From NCBI RefSeq assembly GCF_014230465.1, contig NZ_JAAXCY010000013.1, positions 62,001 through 126,000 on the forward strand: DNA of 64,000 nucleotides, given 5' to 3'. The notes below the pieces were generated by a model, which saw only the letters and a program-made list of their open reading frames with translations, was not told the origin of the DNA and did not search any database. The translations under genes were made by a program, and so were the position numbers. Below, one piece after another: positions 57,875-64,000 of this stretch (within the stretch, counting starts at the first letter, position 1; each line of letters starts with the position of its first letter). Origin of the DNA: Pseudomonas cremoris (GTDB taxonomy: Bacteria; Pseudomonadota; Gammaproteobacteria; Pseudomonadales; Pseudomonadaceae).

Positions 57875-59170
57875 TTATTCGTGTACAGCCACGCCCTTGA
57901 GGTACGGCGCCGGCGCCGCGCCCAGGTTGCTGAGCATGCGCTCGCTGTACCAGTCCACGAAGTTCACCACGCCAAACTCATAGGTCTTGGAGTATGGGCC
58001 GGGCTGGTAGGCGGTGGAGTTGATGCCGCGCTGGTTTTCTTCGGCCAGGCGACGGTCCTGGTCGTTGGTGGCGTCCCATACTTCGCGCATGCGCGCCGGA
58101 TCGTAGTCCACGCCTTCCACCGCGTCTTTGTGCACGATCCACTTGGTGGTGACCATGGTCTCCTGAGCGCTGATCGGCCACACGGTGAACACGATGATGT
58201 GGTCGCCCATGCAGTGGTTCCACGAGTGCGGCAGGTGCAGGATGCGCATCGAGCCCAAATCCGGGTTCTTGATGCGGCCCATCAGCTTCGCGCAGCCCTG
58301 TTTGCCGTCCATGGTCATCGACACGGTGCCCTTGAGCAGCGGCATGCGCACGATGCGGTTACGCAGGCCGAAGCTGGCGTGGGCGTAAGGGATCTTCTCG
58401 GCGTCCCAAGCGGCAGCCGAAGCGGCCACGTGGTCCTTGAACGCCTGGTCGGCGCGCGGGTCGGTGACGTCGTCCCATTCCAGCAAGGTCTTGAGCAGTT
58501 CCGGGTGTGACGCGTTGCAGTGGTAGCACTCGCGGTTGTTTTCCAGCACCAGCTTCCAGTTGGCTTTCTCCATCAAGGTGGTTTGCACCGCCACCTTGGT
58601 GTTTTCCATGTCGTAGGGTTCCATGTAATGGTTGAGCGTCGACAGGAAGTCATCGATGGCCGGCGGGTTCTGCGACAGGCTGATGAAGATGTAGCCGCCG
58701 GCGGTCTTCACGTTCACCGGTTTCAAACCGTATTGCTTCATGTCGAAGTCGGCGCCCATCTCGGTGCCGGCGAACAGCAGGCGGCCGTCCAGTTCGTAGG
58801 TCCACTGGTGGTAATGGCAGACCAGTTTGGCGACCTTGCCCTTGTCGCTGGTGCACAAGCGCGAACCGCGGTGGCGGCAGACGTTGTGGAACGCATGCAC
58901 CACGCCTTCGGCGCCACGGATCACGATGATCGGGTTCTTGCCCACTTGAAGGGTCAGGTAGTTGCCCTTGGTGGGGATCTCGCAGGTCATGCCGGCGATC
59001 AACCACTCTTTCTGGAAGATCTCCTGCATGTCGATATCAAACAACCGCTCATCAGAGTAGAACGGCTGTGGCAGCGAGAACGTGCGCTCACGCTCCTGCA
59101 GCATTTGCGCGGTGGCCTTACGTGCGGGTTCCAGCGGATCGCCCAAGCTTAAGGTTGCGGTGACGTCCAT
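57875..59170 (-). CDS. gbcA: Glycine betaine demethylase, Rieske oxygenase subunit
   Basis: A 431-residue Rieske non-haem iron oxygenase that converts glycine betaine to dimethylglycine and formaldehyde. The 2Fe-2S Rieske motif is CRHRGSRLC...VCHYHQW (CxH then CxxH), and the iron site is ECYHCNASHPEL. Start MDVTATLSLGDPLEPARKAT at 59170 follows AGGA. The frame continues open upstream to 60463 on the antisense of gbcB, but that part is not coding. GbcB, divergent, supplies electrons. Confidence 0.95.
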   Translation of the reverse strand: MDVTATLSLGDPLEPARKATAQMLQERERTFSLPQPFYSDERLFDIDMQEIFQKEWLIAGMTCEIPTKGNYLTLQVGKNPIIVIRGAEGVVHAFHNVCRHRGSRLCTSDKGKVAKLVCHYHQWTYELDGRLLFAGTEMGADFDMKQYGLKPVNVKTAGGYIFISLSQNPPAIDDFLSTLNHYMEPYDMENTKVAVQTTLMEKANWKLVLENNRECYHCNASHPELLKTLLEWDDVTDPRADQAFKDHVAASAAAWDAEKIPYAHASFGLRNRIVRMPLLKGTVSMTMDGKQGCAKLMGRIKNPDLGSMRILHLPHSWNHCMGDHIIVFTVWPISAQETMVTTKWIVHKDAVEGVDYDPARMREVWDATNDQDRRLAEENQRGINSTAYQPGPYSKTYEFGVVNFVDWYSERMLSNLGAAPAPYLKGVAVHE

Positions 59171-59351
59171 CGTGTGTGTCCTCATGGCCATTCTGTGTGG
59201 CCGAGATAAGTGGCTAATCAGGTTTGCAGCAAGGCGTAAAGAAAGCGTCGTTGTTGGAAGCGAGTGTGGGGCCGCCGATGTGCCGAACCTTATCCATGGG
59301 CGACATGGCCCAATCTGTTCCCGACGCGCAACCCTAGGTCGTTGGGGGCTG

Positions 59352-59385
59352 GTCGCGATAAGTATGTGAATGTCGCAGATAGGTA
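59352..59385. promoter_or_regulatory. Direct repeat GTCGC-GATA, candidate GbdR site between gbcA and gbcB
   Basis: GTCGCGATAAGTA (59352) and GTCGCAGATAGGTA (59372) are related words in the same orientation; the GATA parts are 21 bases apart. The pair resembles the exact 12-base repeats before cbcX. The 282-base gap holds the promoters of both gbcA and gbcB, known GbdR targets in P. aeruginosa. Confidence 0.55.
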
Positions 59386-59452
59386 AATGGGCGAATCCGG
59401 CGTTACGCAGAATCGCCACCATAAAGCCGAACATCGGCAGTGGAGAATCAGC

Positions 59453-60553
59453 ATGTCCAACAGCTTCCTGAATCCGGTAACCACCCAGACCTGGGCCAAT
59501 GGTCGGCACATCGTCCGTTGCGTCAAAGTCATCCAGGAAACCTGGGACGTGCGCACCTTTTGTTTCATGGCCGACCAGCCGATCCTGTTCTTTTTCAAGC
59601 CGGGGCAATTCGTCACCCTGGAGCTGGAAATTGAAGGCCAGCCGATCATGCGCTCCTACACCATTTCCAGCTCGCCTTCGGTGCCTTATAGCTTCTCGGT
59701 GACCATCAAGCGCGTGCCTGGCGGCAAGGTGTCCAACTGGCTGCATGACACGCTGCACGAGGGTCAGGAACTGGCGGTACACGGGCCGGTGGGTTTGTTC
59801 AACGCCATCGACTTCCCAAGCCCAAAAGTGCTGTACCTCAGCGGTGGCGTCGGCATAACGCCGGTGATGTCCATGGCGCGCTGGTTCTACGACACCAACG
59901 CCAACGTCGACATGACGTTCATCCACAGCGCTCGCTCGCCCAAAGACATCATTTACCACCGCGAGCTGGAGCACATGGCGTCGCGGATCGACAACTTCAG
60001 CCTGCACCTGATCTGCGAGAAACATGGCCTGGGCGAGCCTTGGGCGGGTTATCGCGGCTATCTGAACCACAAGATGCTGGAACTGATGGTGCCGGACTTC
60101 CTGGAGCGCGAAGTGTTCTGCTGTGGCCCCACGCCCTACATGAACGCAGTGAAGCGCCTGCTGGAAGTCGCAGGTTTCGACATGGCGCGTTACCACGAGG
60201 AATCCTTCGGCGCCACGCCGCCGGAAGCCCGTGCCGACGCGGTGGAACAGGCCGAGCAAGCGGCAGATGCGCCGGAAATCGACCTGGCAGATTTGCATCA
60301 GGTGGAATTCATTGCCTCGGGCAAAAGCATTCGTGTGGCACCGGGCGAAACCGTGCACGCAGCAGCGGCCAAGCTTGGCCTGTTGATTCCGAAGGCCTGC
60401 GGCATGGGGATTTGCGGGACGTGCAAGGTGATGAAGCTGGGCGGGGAAGTCGAGATGGACCACAACGGCGGGATCACCGAGGAAGACGAGGCCGAGGGTT
60501 ACATCCTGTCCTGCTGCAGTGTGCCGAAGGGCGACGTGCGTATCGAGTTCTAA
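59453..60553 (+). CDS. gbcB: Glycine betaine demethylase, reductase subunit
   Basis: A 366-residue ferredoxin reductase of the FNR type. An FAD/NAD part (FFFKPGQFVTLELE, RSYTISSSP, LSGGVGITPVMSMARW, FCCGPTPYMNAVKRLL) is followed by a C-terminal plant-type 2Fe-2S domain (KACGMGICGTCKVMKLGG... SCCSVPKG). It transfers electrons from NAD(P)H to GbcA. Start MSNSFLNPVTTQTWANGR at 59453 follows TGGAGAATC; the ATG 22 codons upstream is not family-like. Confidence 0.95.
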   Translation: MSNSFLNPVTTQTWANGRHIVRCVKVIQETWDVRTFCFMADQPILFFFKPGQFVTLELEIEGQPIMRSYTISSSPSVPYSFSVTIKRVPGGKVSNWLHDTLHEGQELAVHGPVGLFNAIDFPSPKVLYLSGGVGITPVMSMARWFYDTNANVDMTFIHSARSPKDIIYHRELEHMASRIDNFSLHLICEKHGLGEPWAGYRGYLNHKMLELMVPDFLEREVFCCGPTPYMNAVKRLLEVAGFDMARYHEESFGATPPEARADAVEQAEQAADAPEIDLADLHQVEFIASGKSIRVAPGETVHAAAAKLGLLIPKACGMGICGTCKVMKLGGEVEMDHNGGITEEDEAEGYILSCCSVPKGDVRIEF

Positions 60554-60564
60554 CCGCTGATCGG

Positions 60565-60599
60565 CTGATCGTTCCCACGCTCTGCGTGGGAACGATCAG
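60565..60599. repeat. Perfect 16-base hairpin repeat (GTTCCCACGC type)
   Basis: CTGATCGTTCCCACGC and GCGTGGGAACGATCAG are exact complements around TCT. It lies just after the gbcB stop and before the convergent small gene. No T run follows, so it is a dispersed repeat of Pseudomonas more than a clear intrinsic terminator, though it may end transcripts. Confidence 0.8.
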
Positions 60600-60607
60600 G
60601 CTAAGGC

Positions 60608-60808
60608 TTATTGGGCGTAGATATGGACCACGAAGTGCTGGCCTGATGCTGTCAATTCATAGACTTTATCGTAGATCCGCAGCGTCCTTGAAGGTTCGCG
60701 GATGGTGTCGCCGACTTTTGCGTACTTGCGGAACTCATCCCAGTCGATGACCGTGGTGTTGATGGTGCCGTCGCTTTGCAGGGTGTTGCCGTTGCTTTGG
60801 TATTCCAT
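60608..60808 (-). CDS. Small protein of unknown function
   Basis: A 66-residue cytoplasmic protein, MEYQSNGNTLQSDGTINTTV, preceded by GCAGAGAG. IDWDEFRKYAKVGDTIR and YDKVYELTASGQHFVVHIYAQ suggest a small alpha/beta protein. No family is recognised. A similar small gene occupies this place between gbcB and ltaE in P. aeruginosa, which supports it being real. Confidence 0.62.
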   Translation of the reverse strand: MEYQSNGNTLQSDGTINTTVIDWDEFRKYAKVGDTIREPSRTLRIYDKVYELTASGQHFVVHIYAQ

Positions 60809-60981
60809 GGTTTGGCTCTCTGCTGGATTTCCGTTTCCGGCCGATTATTCGGCAGGCAGTTGTTCCCGAAAGGGTGCCGCTGCAGCGGCGTTTTCCTTTC
60901 GGGTTCCAAGAGGCTAGTCAACGAAAATGCAGTGCGCTGCTGTCAGAAATATCAAATAACAGACTCGGCGTTACGCCAGTA

Positions 60982-62022
60982 TCAGGCGCCCATCACTTCC
61001 CGAATGTCGGCCGCCAATTCCCTTACACGCTCCTCTTCGGTATCCCACGCACACATGAACCGTGCACCGCCCTTGCCGATGAAGGTGTAGAAGCGCCAGC
61101 CCTTTGCCGTCAGCGCCGCGATAGCCGGTTCTGACAGCTGTAGGAACACGCCGTTGGCCTGTACCGGGAACATCAATTCCACCCCCGGAATATCCGCCAC
61201 CAGACTGCTCAGCAATTGCGCGCAGTGGTTGGCATGACGTGCGTGTTTGAGCCACGCGTCGTTTTCCAGCAAGCCTACCCATGGGGCGGAGAGGAAGCGC
61301 ATTTTCGATGCCAGTTGGCCGGCCTGTTTGCAGCGGTAGTCAAAGTCTTCGGCCAGCTTGTGGTTGAAGAACAGGATCGCTTCACCCACGGCCATGCCGT
61401 TTTTGGTGCCGCCGAAGCACAGCACGTCCACACCGGCTTTCCAAGTCAGGTCGGCGGGTGAGCAGCCGAGGAATGCGCAGGCATTGGAGAAACGCGCGCC
61501 GTCCATGTGCAGGTTCAGCCCCAACTCCTTGCAGGTCACGCTGATGGCGCGGATTTCTTCCGGGGTGTACACGCTGCCGACTTCGGTGGCTTGGGTCAAG
61601 GTGACCACGCGTGGTTTGGGGTAGTGAATGTCCTGACGCTTGAGGGCGATCTCGCGGATCGATTCCGGGGTCAGCTTGCCGTTTTCGGTGCGGGCGGTGA
61701 GCAGCTTGGAGCCGTTGGAGAAAAACTCCGGCGCGCCGCATTCGTCGGTTTCGACGTGGGCGGTTTCCGAGCAAATCACGCTATGGTAGCTCTGGCACAA
61801 CGAGGACAGCGCCAGGGAGTTGGCGGCGGTGCCGTTGAAGGCGAAGAATACTTCGCAGTCGGTTTCGAACAAATTGCGGAAACCGTCGGCGGCGCGGTGG
61901 GTCCATTCATCATCGCCGTAGGCCCGTTGATGGCCCTGGTTGGCTTGTTCCATGGCGGCCCAGGCTTCCGGGCAGATGCCGGAGTAGTTGTCGCTGGCGA
62001 ATTGTTGGCTCTTGTCGGTCAT
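60982..62022 (-). CDS. ltaE: Low-specificity L-threonine aldolase
   Basis: A 346-residue PLP enzyme that splits threonine to glycine and acetaldehyde, linking threonine to the glycine pool of this locus. Start MTDKSQQFASDNYSGICPEAW. PLP contacts ETAHVETDECGAPEFF, LHMDGARFSNA and the lysine in FGGTKNGMAVGEA are present. The frame extends 258 codons further upstream across the traX-like gene, but the homologous start is at 62022. Confidence 0.95.
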   Translation of the reverse strand: MTDKSQQFASDNYSGICPEAWAAMEQANQGHQRAYGDDEWTHRAADGFRNLFETDCEVFFAFNGTAANSLALSSLCQSYHSVICSETAHVETDECGAPEFFSNGSKLLTARTENGKLTPESIREIALKRQDIHYPKPRVVTLTQATEVGSVYTPEEIRAISVTCKELGLNLHMDGARFSNACAFLGCSPADLTWKAGVDVLCFGGTKNGMAVGEAILFFNHKLAEDFDYRCKQAGQLASKMRFLSAPWVGLLENDAWLKHARHANHCAQLLSSLVADIPGVELMFPVQANGVFLQLSEPAIAALTAKGWRFYTFIGKGGARFMCAWDTEEERVRELAADIREVMGA

Positions 62023-62112
62023 GGCCCATTCCTGTGGTCGATGTTGGTGCGCACTGTAACCAAGATTGTCTGGGGTGCGCACGTACTGTAAATGCAAAGT
62101 CGTTGGGGAATT

Positions 62113-62835
62113 ATGCACGCTGCCTACACCTTGCCTGTCGGACGTGTCCGAGACGGCGCTCTGGACCTGCTCAAGTGGCTGGCGCTGCTGTGCATGGTGC
62201 TTGATCACCTGCGTTATGTCGGGTTGAGCCTGGATGGACTGTATGTGCCGGGGCGCCTGGCTTTTCCGTGGTTTTGCCTGGCGATTGCGGCGAATTTGCA
62301 CCGAATGGGAAGCGCGTCGCTCACCGGTCGTTACCTGGGCTGGTTGCTGCTGTTCAGTGTGATCAGTGAAGTGCCGTATCGGCTGTTTATCGAGGATGCC
62401 GATACGTTGAATGTGTTGCCGACCTTGGCGCTGGGTTTGCTGGTTGCGCGAGGATGGCAGCAGAAGGCGCTGTTTGATCGGGGGTTGGCGCTGGTTGCCG
62501 TCACGATAGCTGGCGTTTTCTCCGAGCAATTGATGTTCGGTTTTTTTGGTGTGTTGCTGCCGTTGGCGATGCTGTTGGTGTTTCGGCGTCCGTGGTATTT
62601 CAGTGTATTGCCGGGGTTGGTCTGTGTGGCCGCCAACCAATGGCAGGTGCTGCTCAACAGTGGATCGCTGGTGGCGCTGTCGGGATTGGCGGCATGCCTG
62701 ATCGCGCCATTGGCCGGTCTGGTCTTGTTGCGACATGGCAAAAATGTCGCGCCACCGGCCATGCGTCGCTGGGCCTACTCCCTCTATCCCCTGCATTTCC
62801 TACTGCTGCTACTGGTCCGTCAGACTATCGCCTAA
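62113..62835 (+). CDS. TraX-family membrane protein
   Basis: A 240-residue membrane protein with about seven or eight hydrophobic segments, starting MHAAYTLPVGRVRDGALDLL; an ATG seven codons upstream is an alternative. DLLKWLALLCMVLDHLRYV is the TraX-family opening and YSLYPLHFLLLLLVRQ is its close. TraX acetylates F pilin on plasmids; chromosomal members have no known substrate and may be acyltransferases. It is divergent from ltaE. Confidence 0.82.
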   Translation: MHAAYTLPVGRVRDGALDLLKWLALLCMVLDHLRYVGLSLDGLYVPGRLAFPWFCLAIAANLHRMGSASLTGRYLGWLLLFSVISEVPYRLFIEDADTLNVLPTLALGLLVARGWQQKALFDRGLALVAVTIAGVFSEQLMFGFFGVLLPLAMLLVFRRPWYFSVLPGLVCVAANQWQVLLNSGSLVALSGLAACLIAPLAGLVLLRHGKNVAPPAMRRWAYSLYPLHFLLLLLVRQTIA

Positions 62836-62840
62836 CCCCC

Positions 62841-62933
62841 TGTGGGAGCGGGCTTGCTCGCGAAAGCGGTGTGTCAGCCAATGCATGTGTTGACTGGCAC
62901 ACCGCTTTCGCGAGCAAGCCCGCTCCCACATTT
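62841..62933. repeat. REPIN
   Basis: Inverted TGTGGGAGCGGGCTTGCTCG...CTTTCGCGAGCAAGCCCGC arms just past the TraX-like gene and before glyA. Confidence 0.9.
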
Positions 62934-63073
62934 GTTCTGTGTCGCTCAATGAATGTCGTAAACGCACCTTTGCGTGGCGCCCGTAGGCATTTGACCCAGA
63001 GGCGCCAGCCCTACCATCGCATCAAAGGGCCCTGCACCGGGCCTCAACAATACGAAAGGCTGGGAGAGACGCG

Positions 63074-64000
<927 letters not shown>

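Noticed and set aside
59171..60463. Upstream extension of the gbcA frame across gbcB (862 codons in total)
   Set aside because: The Rieske protein starts at 59170 with a ribosome site; the rest is antisense to gbcB.
62023..62796. N-terminal extension of the threonine aldolase frame
   Set aside because: The family start is at 62022; the extension is antisense to the TraX-like gene.
7606..62933. Repeated palindromes considered as a CRISPR array
   Set aside because: They are dispersed single REPINs, not regularly spaced direct repeats with unique spacers, and no cas genes are present.

Overview
The window is a chromosomal segment of a Pseudomonas, most likely of the P. fluorescens group. The evidence is high-GC DNA, gene content and order matching known Pseudomonas loci, and about 15 copies of the GTGGGAGCGGGCTTGCTCGCGAA-type REP/REPIN element that is abundant in that group. 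I see no phage, insertion sequence, CRISPR array, rRNA or tRNA.

Left part (1-29 kb). A truncated c'-type cytochrome, a DUF1090 protein and ligB come first. They are followed by the one-carbon/central carbon block metK - sahR (ArsR regulator fused to a methyltransferase-like domain) // tktA - epd - pgk - two small lipoproteins - fba. sahR and tktA diverge around a perfect 22-bp palindrome that probably is the SahR operator. Next come an exported broad-specificity racemase, a PL7 alginate lyase, a REC-PAS-GGDEF-EAL c-di-GMP protein, a YgjP-type metallohydrolase, an ElaA-type acetyltransferase, a periplasmic solute-binding protein, a YccS-type membrane protein, an HI0933-type flavoprotein, the RNA helicase DbpA, a DHA2 efflux pump downstream of an RhlA/PhaG-like enzyme, and a coupled TldD/PmbA-like pair.

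Right part (29-64 kb). This is a nearly complete quaternary-amine locus. Choline uptake and oxidation (betT, betI, betB, betA) is followed by the ABC transporter cbcXWV, serine dehydratase sdaB, the regulator gbdR, the carnitine genes (cdhB, cdhA, cdhC, caiX and divergent cdhR), the dimethylglycine operon (dipeptidase, DUF5943, dgcA, dgcB and two ETF-like subunits), the divergent glycine betaine demethylase genes gbcA and gbcB, threonine aldolase ltaE, and the start of glyA. Together they take carnitine and choline to glycine betaine, dimethylglycine, sarcosine, glycine, serine and pyruvate. Only sarcosine oxidase is missing, and in related genomes it lies just after glyA.

Most unusual structure. 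A 1.15-kb gene-free stretch between the ETF genes and gbcA holds four tandem, position-conserved repeat units of about 104 bp (period 161-182 bp). Each has a perfect DnaA box (TGTGGATAA, read as TTATCCACA on the other strand) at the same offset, and a fifth perfect box lies between units 1 and 2. It looks like a DnaA-binding or titration locus and is the best candidate here for something undescribed. Other points of note are a three-cysteine version of the Fe-S motif in DgcA, a REPIN whose two arms carry mirrored 17-bp insertions, GbdR-type direct repeats before cbcX and gbcB, and an orphan terminator antisense to cdhB.
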